Shown: one piece after another, positions 1 through 12,179 of the stretch
Layout: the number at the start of each line of letters is the position of its first letter
Position numbering within the stretch: the first letter of the stretch is position 1
Assembly (NCBI GenBank): GCA_030760725.1
Contig: JASWHV010000009.1
Location: forward strand, 94,724,780-94,788,779
From: Neostapfia colusana
Lineage: Eukaryota; Streptophyta; Magnoliopsida; Poales; Poaceae
Direction: 5' to 3'
DNA: 64,000 bases
Notes under the pieces: generated by a model
The model's database searches: none
Told to the model about the DNA's origin: nothing
What the model saw: only the letters and a program-made list of their open reading frames with translations
Position numbers and translations under genes: made by a program

Positions 1-3000
1 GTATTTTGTAGAACTACAACGTTCTGCTGCGTGTGGTCCTGGCTTTCTCATTAAGAATTCCCACCGGATACTCATCATATGTTAAATCCGGTTTCAGCTC
101 GCCGATGTCTTCGGTAGGAACAGCAGCTGTATGCTTCAAGCATTTTCGCAGTTGCAAAACATGGAAAACATCATGGACACCAGCCAGAGATGCCGGTAGC
201 TCCAATCGATACGCTGCTGGTTCACACTTCTCGGTGATAGCATAGGGTCCAATAAAACGGGGAGCGAGCTTCCCCTTCACACCGAACCGGTGCACGCCCT
301 TCATCGGAGACACGCGGAAGTACACGTGTTCCCCAACGTCAAAGTGCAACGGCCTACGCCTCTTATCAGCGTAGCTCTTCAGTAGGGATTGAGCGGCCTT
401 CAAATTGGCTTGAATTGTCCGAACGCGCTCTTCGGCGTCGTTCACCACATCAACCCCGAATGTGACCCTTTCACCGGATTCGCACCAATTTAATGGGGTG
501 CGGCATTTACGACCGTAGAGAGCTTCGTAGGGTGCCATCTTGATACTCGCCTGATAGCCGTTGTTGTACGAGAATTCCGCCAATGGTAGGTGATCATCCC
601 AGTTCCTACCATGGTGCATGGCATATGCTCTCAACATGTCTTCCAGAACTCGATTCACCCTCTCTGTCTGGCCATCTGTCTGAGGGTGGTAGGCGGAGCT
701 TCTAATCAGTTTAGTACCCAAAGCAACGTGCAACTGCTCCCAAAAGCGAGATACGAACAATGCACCTCGGTCTGAGACTATGGTCTTGGGTACACCATGC
801 AGGCATAGAATCCTGGCAATGTATAACTCCGCATATCGGTTGGCATGAAAATGTGTATGTACGGGGATGAAGTGAGCTGACTTGGTCAGTCGGTCAACGA
901 TCACCCATATGGAATCATGCTTGTTGGCTGTTAAGGGTAATCCCACAATGAAATCCATGCTCACATCTTCCCATTTCCATGCTGGAATTTTCAGGGGTTG
1001 CAGCAGCCCTGATTTCCTCATATGTTCAGCCTTCACTCGTCTACACGTATCACACTCGGATACGTACTTAGCTACCTCCCGCTTCATCCGTGTCCACCAA
1101 AATTTCTTTTTCAAATCTTGGTACATTTTGTTGCTGCCCGGATGAATGGAGTACTTGGACAAGTGAGCTTCATCGAGGATCTTTTTCCTCAACTCCATAT
1201 CTCAGGGCACGACTATGCGGTCATTAAACCATAGCGTCCCCTCATCATCCTTCCGGAAACACTTGATCTCTCCATTGTCTATCTGTCTCCGGAGATGTGC
1301 CATGCATTTATCCATCTTCTGAGCTGCAATGATGTCCTCCCTAATAGTAGGGATGAGGGCAAGGTTGTACAGCGATCCATAAGGAACCAAGTATAAACTT
1401 GGCTCTTCCTCCTCCACCGGTGTAATGGTGAGGTGATGGACATGTGATTTCCGACTCAGCGCGTCGGCAACCACATTCGCCTTGCCGGGGTGGTAATGGA
1501 TCTCAATCTCATAATCATTGATCAGTTCTAACCACCTCCTTTGCCTCATGTTCAGCTCCTTCTGGGTGAAAATATATTTCAAGCTCTTGTGGTCGGTGTA
1601 GAGATGCACCAGATTCCCCAGGAGATAGTGCCTCCACATTTTTAGCGCCAACACCACGGCAGCAAGCTCAAGGTCATGAGTCGGATAATGCTGCTCATGG
1701 TTCCGAAGTTGGCGTGAGCCATACGCGACCACACGTCCTTCCTGCATCAACACGCAGCCGAGCCCAATACCGGACGCGTCACAGTACACGTCGAAGGGCT
1801 TTGTTGTATCTGGCTGAGCTAAGACCGGGGCTGTTGTGAGATGCTTCACCAATGTTCGGAACGCTCCTTCACACGCCGTGTTCCAAACATATTTCTTCCC
1901 TTTCTTCAGCAATTCTGTCATCGGCTTAGCGAGCCTGGAAAAGCTTGGAATGAATCTCCTGTAGTATCCCGCTAACCCGAGGAAGCTTCTGACTTCATGG
2001 ACTGAAGTGGGAGCTTTCCATTTCAGCACTTGCTCTATCTTGCTTGGGTCAACTGCAATGCCTTCCGCTGAGATGATATGTCCCAAGAATGGCACTTGGC
2101 TGATCCAAAACTTGCATTTGCTGAACTTGGCGTAGAGCTTGTGGTCTCACAATCGTTGAAGAACGATTCGCAAGTGTTCGGCATGTTCAGCTTCTGTCTT
2201 GGAGTAAACCAAGATATCGTCGATGAATACTACCACGAACTTGTCCAGCTCCGGCATGAACACCGAGTTCATGAGATACATGAAATGGGCTGGAGCATTT
2301 GTGAGACCAAAGGACATGACGAGATATTCATATAGTCCATATCTCGTCGAGAATGCCGTCTTCGGAATATCCTCCGCCCGGATTTTTATCTGCTGATATC
2401 CAGAGCGAAGGTACATCTTGGAGAACACACTGGCACCCACAAGTTGATCAAACAATATGTCGATGCGGGGCAGTGGGTACTTTTTCTTGATGGTGACGGC
2501 GTTGAGCGGCCGGTAATCCACACACAGCCTCAGGGTTTCATCCTTCTTCTTTACAAACAGCGCCGAGCATCCCCAAGGCGAGGAACTCGGCCTAATGAAA
2601 CCCTTGCTCAACAGATCATTGAGCTGTTCTTTCAGTTCAGCCAGCTCATTGGGAGCCATTTTGTATGGTCTCTGTGATATGGGCGTAGTCCCGGGTGCAA
2701 GTTCAATCTTGAACTCGACATCCCGCTCAGGTGGCATGCCCGGAAGATCATCCGGGAACACATCAGGATACTCCCGGACTACGGGGATGTCCTCTAACTT
2801 GAGAGCTTCAGCGTTATTAATCGCTAAAACTTCCCGGACTGGCATGTCTAACACCATGGAATGCGGATGGTGGAATGGAGAATTTAAGTGAACCATCCGT
2901 GTCCGAGTCTCTAGGACAGCGCCATGGTATTGTAGCCATGACATTCCTAAGATTGCATCAATCTTTTGTCCCATAAGGATTATCAAGGTGGTGGCATATA

Positions 3001-3189
3001 GTTTCCCACCTAAGCACAGAGGTGCCTTTGTAATCATCATATTAGCTAAAATCTTCCCTCCCGGTGAGCAGATCATATAAGTGCAGTCGGTTGGGAAGAC
3101 TTGCAATTGATGTTTAGCCACATAGGATGCACTTATAAAGCTGTGGGTTGCACCAGAATCAATTAATATGACGATGGCTTGATTGTTGA
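1..3189 (-). pseudogene. pol: Element A pol remnant: protease, reverse transcriptase, RNase H, integrase (broken)
   Basis: The protease carries the DSGATHS active-site motif near 3146-3160. The reverse transcriptase has its catalytic FIDDILVYS box at 2201-2227. RNase H begins with CDASG near 1780 and continues through the YTDHKSL and HPGKANVVADALSR motifs. The integrase has a zinc-binding HHCC segment at about 1015-1165, catalytic D, D and E near 950, 765 and 650, and a GPY-type segment near 235-262. The frame is uninterrupted except for three stops: TGA at 2144-2146 (Arg expected), TGA at 1199-1201 (Arg in element H) and TAG at 14-16 (Trp in element H). The chromodomain would follow beyond the left edge. 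All three stops fit C-to-T change of CGA/CGG or TGG codons. The polyprotein is non-functional as written. Confidence 0.93.
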
Positions 3190-4437
3190 GAGTAAACGTA
3201 CCCGCCAGCACGTTGTCTCCCTCTGGGGCGTCCTCATTGTCGAGGTTGCGGACGCCCCCAGTCCGCTGACCAACCTTCTTCACCGGAGGTCGGCCTCGAG
3301 CACCGCCCTGGAGCTGGGCTTGCCCGCTGCTCTGTTGCCCCTGGGGACAGTCCTTCGCGAAGTGGCCCGCCTGGCCACACGTGAAGCAGGTGAAACGGGG
3401 CGGTCCTCCGCTGATCGGTGGACGGAATCCCGGGGCGCGTTGTGGAGGTGGAAACGCCCGGGGTACCGTCTGCTGCTGCTGTTGCTGTCTTGGTGGTGGC
3501 ATCGGCGGACGGAACGAGGGTGACTGGAACGGACGTCCCCCGAACCGTTGAGGTCGCGCCGGTGGATGCCACTGCTGCCCGGATGGTGTCCGATACACCA
3601 TACGGTACTTCTGGGGCGCGCCACCACCGCTGCTAGGTGGAGTGCTGCGCTTCCTCTGCTCAGCTGCCAACTCCCGCGGAGCGTCCTCTTGCATGATCGT
3701 GGCATTGACTAAGTCGTTGAATGTGCCGCGATTCAACTGAACGAGATGGGTCTTCATTTCGGGGTGTAACCCCCGATAGAAGTGTTCCCGCTTTATCTCC
3801 TCGGTGGAGATGTAGTCTGACGCATATTGCGCCAGATGGTTGAAGGCACGGGAGTAGTCATGGGCACTCCTCCCGCCCTGCTTCAGCTCCAAGAATTCTT
3901 GGAACTTCCTCTTCATGATTCCGGGAGGAATGTGGTAGGGCGGAACGCCTCCCGGAACTCTTGCCATTCCACGGCATGGCTATCCGGACGTGAGGCAACA
4001 TAATTCGCCCACCACACACCAGCGGAACCGTGGAGCTGCTGTGCTGCGAACAGGGTCTTCTGCCGCTCCGTACATTGGAGCAGCCCGAACTTGGACTCGA
4101 TGGTTCGCAGCCAGTTGTCCGCCTCCAGTGGTTCCTCAGCTTCGGTGAACACTGGAGGGTGCGTACTCATGAAATCCGAGTACGACACATCACGGGGCTC
4201 ACGAGGCCCTCGCTCTTGACGTCCCCCCGCCTGGGACGTATTCTGCACGATCGTGCGGAGCAGGTCGGTCTGCTCCTCACGACCTCCCACCAATGCCGCT
4301 ATCACATCCGCTAGAGTAAGCGGAGGCGGCGGTGGTGGCTGCTGCTGCGGGGTGCTGTCGTAGGCCGGTGGCTGGGAGTCATCGCCTCCCCCTTGGCTAG
4401 AGCCACCTACCTCATGCGTGGTCCTAGTGCGAACCAT
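3190..4437 (-). pseudogene. gag: Element A gag (capsid/nucleocapsid), frameshifted
   Basis: Gag starts at the ATG at 4435-4437 (MVRTRTTHEV), the same start as in element H, directly after a GCAG acceptor-like sequence. A Pro-rich stretch comes first, then a capsid-like retrotransposon gag domain (about 4150-3700, with WLRTIESKFGLLQ and ADWW-like segments), a Gln/Pro-rich linker, and one CCHC zinc knuckle (C-x2-C-x4-H-x4-C) at 3347-3388. A single-base deletion near 3942, compared with H, shifts the frame in the middle of the capsid domain. The rest of gag, and all of pol, continues in the shifted frame with no gag stop before protease, so gag and pol were originally one reading frame. The boundary with protease given here is approximate. 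Confidence 0.92.
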
Positions 4438-6264
4438 CTGCAACCATACGACAATAATATCAGTCCCGCAACATTTGCATGCAGTCCAATTAAAATGGGC
4501 GTAAAAACATCATGACAACAAAAACTTGCGATATATCTCGTAAGTAGATAATGTAATAACTTTGCACAAGCTACCCCATTACCAGACCAAACACAAGCTA
4601 GTTTAATCCAATTTTATGAACCTCCTCTTTGGAAGCTCATCATAACTAGGTTTGGTCACTACGAGACATTACTATCGCGTTGTCATCACGTATCCACCCG
4701 TAGGGTACAACACCCTCTCCAAAGAGTTGAACTGTCATTCTTCTGTCAGAATGACCAGTTTCTACCTATTCCAAGTTTTGATCTGGTTCTGGGCATTTTC
4801 ATGACTCAAGTTGAATACCAAAGTTAAAGTTAACTTCAGTATCTTTACAACGAGTACTCATTTGCCCGCAGATCAGCTTTGGTTAAAAAGTTATGCTAAT
4901 TCAAAGTCAACAGAATTTCTGGGAGAATTTTCACAGCACCTCCCTTGGAAGTGGCTGTTTTCAACCCTGGTTTCCACTGAAATCTGTGCTGAAATTTCAG
5001 AAACTTTGAATTGCAAAGATATCACACATCTGTTACTCTTTCTAAGGATGTATTATATACTAATTTTTGATTTTTCACCTGGGAGTTATGTTTGAAAAAC
5101 AGAACAGCTCAGAGAATGTTTTACTCTGTCCGGGTTCTGGACAGTTTACATTCGTTTGGAATTTAAGCCAGCTTAAGGTGTGTTTCAGCTCTGGGAGTCT
5201 ACAACAAAGTTGTAGAGTACTTAAATACCTTTCCAGAACTATATAGCACACCTCTCTGGGCTAAAAGACCTGTGAGTTATGCCCTGTGGAAGATCAGCAA
5301 ACTTGCTGTCCAAAACAGAGCACTCTGATTTTCAGTCTTTTTGGAATTACACTTACCACTATCCCATCCTTGTACCTAACCAGGGTCCTAAATGTTGAAC
5401 CTATAGATTTTAATTCCTTGTTACCATTATTTTCATACATATGCCTACAATATCTCGGTACTACGTTCCTCACAAAAGAAAATCCTAACCGGATCATACC
5501 GGCATATACGTCTCAAGTGTGGCACTAAACGGTCTCTTGCACACGTTTACTACACGGATACATACGTGGTTAGTACCTGCAGAAAACCACACAATAATGG
5601 TACACTCAAAGGTTGTTCATTCCAGGCAGTTCCATATTTGAAAGTAAATACAAACGCCCGTATCATTGTCATACGGCCGTCCTTGAGCTAAGTCACGTCT
5701 CAAGGCACGTGATCGTGTTTCAACACCACACGACGGGGAACCCGAGTATGTCATGAACGGGTCGTCACGGTTGGGAATGTTATCAACCTAACAGATACCA
5801 CCTACTACCCTGCAGGGCACGCCGATGGCAAGCGCTGCGTATGTCCTCCTGGGCTATTTCCAGACGAACACACTCTCGCGTTACTGACCACGCGATGGGG
5901 TCTCCACTTACTTGCCTAATGCACGCTAGGGATCAGCGTTTCATATGAACTCAGGAACATGAAGAGTTCAAGAGTTTCATATTGACATCTCACACCAATC
6001 TGTGAGACTCCATCCGTGAACCACGTTCCTCGTCAGGGGAGCTAACCGAAATTGAACCGCTTTCGGTGGCGTTACTTACCATACTTACCAGAGCGTAGGT
6101 GCGTCGTTACATAAATAAAATTCAGAATTATAACACATAGGTTAGTATTTGCCACTTTAAGTAACTATACTAATATAGTCCTTACTTGGGCAGCTACCGA
6201 TTCCTCACCGTAACCTAAGTTTTCCCATAATGTAGTCCTTAAGTATTGTGCTATCCCCAATGCA
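4438..6264 (-). other. Element A untranslated leader between primer site and gag
   Basis: About 1.8 kb lies between the tRNA primer site and gag. I see no convincing protein: the short open frames on either strand have no family resemblance. The sequence is AT-rich and shares segments with the leader of element F (for example a repeated pattern around ACAGCACCTCCC). F, unlike A, has an extra gene between leader and gag. The leader ends with GTTGCAG directly before the gag ATG. Confidence 0.7.
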
Positions 6265-6276
6265 GCTCTGATACCA
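6265..6276 (-). other. Element A primer-binding site (initiator Met tRNA)
   Basis: The sense sequence TGGTATCAGAGC is complementary to the 3' end of plant initiator-Met tRNA. It lies three bases downstream of the 5' LTR end (LTR ...CCACA, then GCC). Confidence 0.93.
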
Positions 6277-6537
6277 GGCTGTGGCGGACCGGAATCCGCT
6301 CATCCAGGATCGCAGAGGGTGGTGCCACGCGATGCGACACCCGACAGCACACGTCATAAGAACATAATATATTACATGGGAAAAACAATTGAAACTGTAC
6401 AAACAGGTACAAACTTCAGTTACAACTATTGTTTATATTAAACAGCGGAAGTCTACACTATGCAACTCACGCCCGCCTATCTAGCAAAAGTTGGTTGCCC
6501 AGCCCTAGGGCAACCCACACTAGCTGCACTCCTCAGC

Positions 6538-6635
6538 TCAGCGCGGCGTGTACGGCTCCCACTCAGCCGTGGTCCCCGACGGAGGGTAACCCTCGCCGGT
6601 GGACTCGTACTCCGAGTCCGTGGGTGGCTCCTCAC
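6538..6635 (-). other. Candidate LTR exon 3 of element A (acidic peptide end)
   Basis: The sense acceptor TTTTTCAG lies directly upstream of 6635. The segment then reads as 32 codons (after two bases completing a split glycine codon) to a TGA at 6538-6540. The peptide is rich in Glu, Ser, Pro and Thr and ends EWEPYTPR. Length and frame are identical to the matching segment in element H (56571-56668). Calling this an exon is inference from splice consensus plus conserved frame. Confidence 0.45.
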
Positions 6636-7650
6636 CTGAAAAACACTTAAGCAGCAACCGTGAGCACGAAGGCTCAGCAGGGCTTAACCGACTCACCTAA
6701 GCATGAAACTCTACATGAGGAATACAATGGACATAGGATAGTAACATTTCAGCAAAAAGACACGCCTACAAGTTCATCTTTTAGCAACAAGTTAACAGTT
6801 CATGAAATCTGAAATTTAGTAAGCCGTATTTGGTGGCACACATGTAGCAATACAATTATATCAATTAGCAACATTGAATCAACATATTTCATCCATTAAT
6901 CTACGTCACGACTCAGTGACCAAGTGGTACTCTTCACCGCGAGGGACGGCGAATCGACTCGATATACACCTGCAGGGAAACCCAAAGAGCACGTCACGTA
7001 CGCCCACCCGTGGAGCTGCACAGCACGCTCACTCGATGTCGTACGGGACAACCTTTCACCCAACGGCCCAAACGTCGAACCGGTCGCACCGAAACGAGCA
7101 GGAGGTTCCCCACACGGAGCATCTCTCTATGCCCGTTGGCAGATTTCCACCTTGCTGCCCTCAACCTACACCTATAAATCGGTGTGCTATGCCTCGACGC
7201 CCGGAGGTTTAGGCTACATCGGTTTATCGGGGCCCATGTATCTGATATGCCTTCGGTACGTTCAAACTTGATCAGCATGGGCCGCACACGGATCGGTCCT
7301 CAATCGACACGGACAGGGCTGCGCACACAAGACTCTCTCTTGCTGCGCCCTAGCCCCTGCCTAGTCTCATTTTCATTACTAAAGTAATCTCACATCACTC
7401 AACCGAACCCGTGTGTCCCAAGCCTATCTCGCGAGTAGATTCCAACTACTTGACTTGTACCAAAGTCCTATAACTCATTAAGCATAGCCGGTCTACTCGA
7501 GGTCCTAAACACTACCCTCACTCTTAGGGAAAAATTCTGGTTATGCAAGTGGGGTTCCATTCATCCTACACCTAATGCACAATCATACTTCACATGACTC
7601 ATGTAAACAAAAGAAAACTTATAAAAGGGTTAATGCAAACCGGGGCTTGC

Positions 7651-7728
7651 CTTGTTGCTGCTGGTCAGTAGTTAGTTCCTCATCCGGAAGAAGGAAGTAC
7701 AGTACTTCCGGGGTTTCTTCTTCAATGG
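7651..7728 (-). other. Candidate LTR exon 2 of element A
   Basis: The sense acceptor GTGTAG lies at its upper edge and the donor AAG|GCAAGC (GC type) at its lower edge. The segment has 25 codons and phase 1 at both ends, with the peptide ending TTDQQQQ. Against element H it differs by one whole-codon indel and about eight substitutions, seven of them at third codon positions when counted by eye. This is what protein-level selection would produce. Confidence 0.5.
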
Positions 7729-10323
7729 CTACACGTTAATGAAACACTACTTGTTAATTTAGATGCACATGTGAGTTTAGGGTAAGACTTCTACTATTAG
7801 TTCTAATAACCAGCCTCTAACACCTGGAACCTTGTTTAAGAATTTAAAGATGAACTGGGGTTGGTGGTTTGGCTTGGACTTAATCACATGGTTAAATGCT
7901 AAGCGGTTTTCCCCCTTTTCCATATTAATCCCTTAAGTGGTTAAACAGGAAAGGGGTGATCTAGAGCTCCAATGGAGCTGAGAATTTTTGTGTGAGTTCC
8001 TTGTCACAATAAAACTCTCTGGACCAAACATTAACACTTTTCATGGAGTGGTTTGCTCAGAATAATTCTCTTGGCAAATCAGCAAAGAAGAATTTATTCT
8101 GATGTAATACCCCTGTTCATGCCCAACTTAATGAACTACAATTTCAATTATAGCTCATAGAGTTTGCATGAATTTTCCTAACATTTTTGGAGTTAAGATT
8201 TGCCCAGAACTGAATTTCCAAGTTTTGGAAATTCTCTGAAAATATTTCTGTATTCAAATGAACACAGCACCTTCCAAATTGAATTGCTCTGACCAAATCA
8301 TCCCCAAATGGTCTGAAACTTTTACAGGGGTTTATTAATGTCCTAAAAAACATTCTGGCAAAATTTGGGGACTTTTGGATGAACCAAACTCCCTCTAAAA
8401 TTCTTTTTCTGAAAAGTTTTAAAGAATTTTCCAGAATTAATTAATGGGTTTCATACAAATTGGGTTTCTGATTTGGATTGTACTCTGTTAGGGGAATCCA
8501 ACAAAATTTGTTTCATAATTTTTGGATTCTCCTAACCCAAGTTGTGGTCCTCCAAAGTTTGAACTACAAACTGGACATTTCAAAATGTTTAAATGTCTGC
8601 CGGTGGGTCCCACCCGGCAGTCTTCTCCTTCCTCGCGCCAAACAGGGGCCCGCGGCGGCGCACTCTGGCGAGCATCGCCGGAACTGCTTTCCCAGCCGTC
8701 TCCCAGCCCCAAACTTGCCGCCCCGCCCTAACTCACGACGCTGAACTCGTCGGTGGTGTCGCCGGCGGCCGTAGCTCACCGGAACAGGGCTCCCGACGGT
8801 GACAGCGTCGGTTAGGGTTCCGGCGTGGTCGGGAATGCATTACAACGCATCAAAATGATTGGCAAAGGGTCGGAGAGCACCACGGGAGCTCGAGGGTGAT
8901 GGAAATGGCCGCCAAACCTCATGAAAAGGTTGGCAACCTAGAGCTCCACGGTGAACCGAGCTGTTATTCTATGGCAGCCCGAAAAACAACCTAAACCCAG
9001 CCATTTCTGGGTCATTCCCCTTGATTCTTGGTCGAGGATGGCCGCTAGGGAGTTTGGAAGGTGTGTGTAGGCTCACCCGAGCTGGATTGGACGGTGCAGC
9101 TGGAATTTCGGGGTAGACCGACCCTTACCCGGTTGCACTAGTTCTCGGGATTCCTAGGAATTCTCAGTGCACAGTCCATCAATGGTTAGAAGGGTTGCAG
9201 CTACACGATCTGGAGACTAAGGCGCACCTTTTCCGTGTAGAAGTCCGGCGGTGAAACTGGCCGTGGCGTGCTGTCCACGGGGAGCAGTTCGGGGCTTTCC
9301 GCCGGTGCTCTGTTCCTCGGCGATCGTTGCCGAATTGCACGCGCCACAGGTTAGGAGTCTCGGATTTGCGGGGCTGTCGTGGTAGAGCACGCACGGGCGC
9401 TGCTTTTCGGTGCTGCTGGCATGAGCAACCGGGGCTCGGTTGCTGCCGGCGATCGGGAAAAGAGAGCGCGGGGTGAGCTCCGGTTTAGTGCGGGGGTGAG
9501 GGAAACAGCGAGCGTGCGATCAATGAAGAAGGCAACGTGCTGCTGTTTGCTCCCGTGTTAACAATCGGGTTGAGGCGGCGGAGCCGGCAAGCTGGTCGCC
9601 AGCGCGTGCGGAGGGGGGGGGCGAGGTGGCTGCTCGGTCGGCTCGGTGTCGAGCTCTGCCGAGGCCCGGTAAACCGAGTTCGCTCGGTGTTGACTTAGGG
9701 CCAAAGTCTAGCTGACTGGTAGGCCCTCTTCTCCCCCCTAATCTTCTCTGTTGTGCAAATATCCCACCTACTCAGACTTGAAAAGGGAACATAGCAACCA
9801 ACTCAGAGGTAGAATTTGAATTCATTAACTTCAAACTGGTTTGGCCACATTCCCTTCATATTTGAATTTGAAAATTCAAACTCAGTTTGGATTGTTACAA
9901 ATTCGGCTCCCGACGAGATGAAGTCCAATGGGACTGAAAATTGGTGGGATTACTCAGGAAAATATGCTGAGTTTGAATTTTAAACATACTTTTTGAATTT
10001 GAGTGATGAAAGTTGCTGCAATTTGAATTTACATTCAAATTGGCCTCTTTTTCAAATACCCCCAAAAGTGCCTCAAAAGTGTTGGATTTTTCATGAAACT
10101 TTGACTGAACCTTTCCAATACTTTTAAAGTTCTAGGGTGAGCTCAATCTCTCATGTTCATGTGTCCAAATCCCACTTTGTGCAAATGAAGGCTTTCCCCT
10201 CTAATCACTCTTTTGATGGAGGTTACTTGCTCTTCACAATATTTCCTAAGGTGTCCACAATAAAACTGTGGTGTTGTGAGGTGAAGAAAAGTTTTTACAA
10301 GTCCCTTTTCTTGGGCTTTTACA

Positions 10324-11567
10324 ATGACGTCCTCAGCCTGTTGTGCTTCCTCAGCGGAGACATGATTCACGTTGCCACGAGTGAAGTTCTGCTGCCCACG
10401 ATTGCCTTGCGTAGCTCCTCCATTCGGCCGTGGGTTCTGCTTTGGTGCATTGGTCAGCTGTCCATGGCCTTTCCTCGGGCACTGACTTGGAAAGTGTCCC
10501 GTCTCTCCGCATGAAAAGCATGCCTTGTTGCCCAAGACAGCAGGAACGTTGGGGCGAGGGTGGTTTTGAGCATATGCGCCCATGTTGGGAGGGGGCGCAG
10601 AAGGCAAAGGCACACGAGGTGCTTGCACAAAAGGACGTTGCTGCGGTGGTGGATTAGGGCGAGGTGGGTTTGCAGGGCGGAAAGTAGAAGCGGACGAGCC
10701 ATACTGTGCTGCAGCTGGGGGCATGAAACGGGGACGTACATTGCTCCCTTGTGGCTGGTATGACATCTTCCTCTTTCCCTCTTGCTCGATCTCACGGATC
10801 TTGCTCTCAACCACTATAGCTTTGTCAACTAGCTTCTGGAAGTTTTCATAGTCATTGTTGAGCAGTTGAACTTGGATCTCATTGTTCAACCCTCTCATGA
10901 ACAAGTATTGCTTCCTTTAATCCGAGTTGACATCCTCGGGGGCATACATTGACAGCTGCGTGAACTTGTTGAGATACTCATTCACGCTCTTCCTGCCTTG
11001 GCGGAGACCTTCAAACTCTTGCCTTTTTAGCATCATGACTCCAATAGGGATGTAATGAGAGCGGAAACTCTACTTGAACCCAGCCCAAGTGATAGTCTCC
11101 TGGTCAACATGAGCATTGCAAAGACCGTCCCACCAGTCAGCGGCTGCTCCCATAAGTTGGTGCGATGCGAAGAGAACTTTCTCCCGATCATTACACTGAA
11201 CAATAGCAAGCTTTTTCTCCATGGATTTCAACCAATCGTCAGCCTCCATGCGATCATTAGCTTGTGCAAAAGTAGGTGGTCGAGTCCTCATGAACTCTCC
11301 CAATCTGTTGTGAGCCGGCGGTGGTGGCGGTGGTGGTGGTGGTGGTGCAGGAACGGGGTTAGGATTGTTGTTGTTGTTGGCTTGCAGCTGACCCAAAGTT
11401 TGGATCATAGATTGCATGAGCTGGTTCTGCATAGCCATCAACCGTTCAAGGTTGTTTGCACGAGCCCCGGGGTTAACATTCTCAGGAACTTCAACGTGGC
11501 TATCCTCTTGTGGTTCCTGGTTGCCACGAATGTTCCTCCTTTGTCGGCTGGCGTTTTCCCTCACCAT
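10324..11567 (-). pseudogene. gag: Element B gag, two in-frame stops, interrupted by element A
   Basis: Gag starts at the ATG at 11565-11567, right after a pyrimidine-rich stretch ending CATAG. An N-terminal helical segment with Asn and Pro runs (about ten prolines) leads to a capsid-like domain (EFMRTRPPTF, ADDWLKSMEKKLAIVQC, AAADWWDGL) and a basic Pro-rich linker. A CCHC knuckle (CFSCGETGHFPSQC) lies near 10500-10460. Stops at 11070-11072 (TAG) and 10917-10919 (TAA) break an otherwise continuous frame. The frame is cut at 10324 by the LTR of element A. Gag similarity is closer to family 3 (C, G) than to families 1 and 2, judged from the ADDWLK and Q-C-x-x-x-E motifs. Confidence 0.9.
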
Positions 11568-12179
11568 CTATGAGAGAGGGTTGAGTAGAATAGAAAAGAG
11601 AAGTTTAGGTTGATACCCCAGCTATATGCATCAAGGTGTATGAACTAAATATCTTCTTCTATTAATATCAGCCTATACAAGGTTGTGAACACATGCCGAT
11701 ACATCTCACACCTACTATATGTGGATGTGGATATTCGTAGAAGTGTCCCACAACTAACACTCAAGCACACAAACACAAACAATCATCATAAAAGTTCCAC
11801 ACACCACTCCTATTCACGTTTATTCAATGGGAGTTCTAATCTTAATCATGTGAACTGGTGCTGTTCCCGCCGTGTCACGGGGGTGGTCCATCGGACACCT
11901 TAATGGGGTTAAGTGCACTCCCACGTGGTGGTGGATGAGTACTCGTGCTCCGGATCACCGGCATCTATAAATAGGACATGCAAAATTTTTGAGAAGGAGA
12001 AAACAACTCCAAAACATCAGAAGCTATGGAGTAATAAGCAAAGGTGTTGCTGTCCAAAGAAGAGGAAAGAGCGGCTGAAAATAGCATTTTGCGGTGGCTA
12101 AATTGACAAGGAAGTGCAGCAGCAAGCAATTTTCAAAAATAGCAGTTTGTAGGAGTGTTCCTACGTGTTTTAGAGTGTT
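11568..12179 (-). other. Element B leader, non-coding
   Basis: This stretch between gag and the tandem repeats has no supported reading frame. It shows AT-rich sequence and a long pyrimidine tract (sense TTCTCTTTTCTATTCTACTC) shortly before the gag ATG, consistent with a 3' splice site. Confidence 0.5.

Larger units (their letters stand above)
1..10323 (-). mobile_element. Element A: Ty3/gypsy chromovirus-type LTR retrotransposon, family 1, 3' end outside window
   Basis: Read on the minus strand, this unit runs from a 5' LTR (10323 down to 6280) through a Met-tRNA primer site, a 1.8 kb leader, gag and pol, and leaves the window inside the chromodomain region at position 1. Its 3' LTR is therefore not visible. 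The upper edge is sharp: the LTR terminus reading TGTAAAAGCC in the sense direction abuts the gag of element B at 10324, so A was inserted into B. The five bases at 10324-10328 (atgac) would be one copy of the target duplication. A is the same family as element H: gag begins with the same residues and the LTRs share termini and exon-like segments. It is inactive, with one frameshift and three stops in gag-pol. Confidence 0.95.
6280..10323 (-). repeat. Element A 5' LTR (about 4.0 kb)
   Basis: The LTR has TG...CA termini: sense start TGTAAAAGCC at 10323 and sense end CCACA at 6280. Its partner in the same family is the 5' LTR of element H at 53096-56923, 3.8 kb. It contains exon-like segments at 7651-7728 and 6538-6635, a GC-rich block around 8600-9700, and a near-perfect inverted repeat at 7432-7452. 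I cannot point to a clear TATA box. No long protein-coding frame is supported. Confidence 0.92.

Noticed and set aside
3179..3636. Plus-strand frames across A's gag, and similar antisense frames at 30562-30983, 42983-43464 and 59567-60201
   Set aside because: They are mirror images of the GC-rich Pro/Gln-coding part of gag and have no features of their own.
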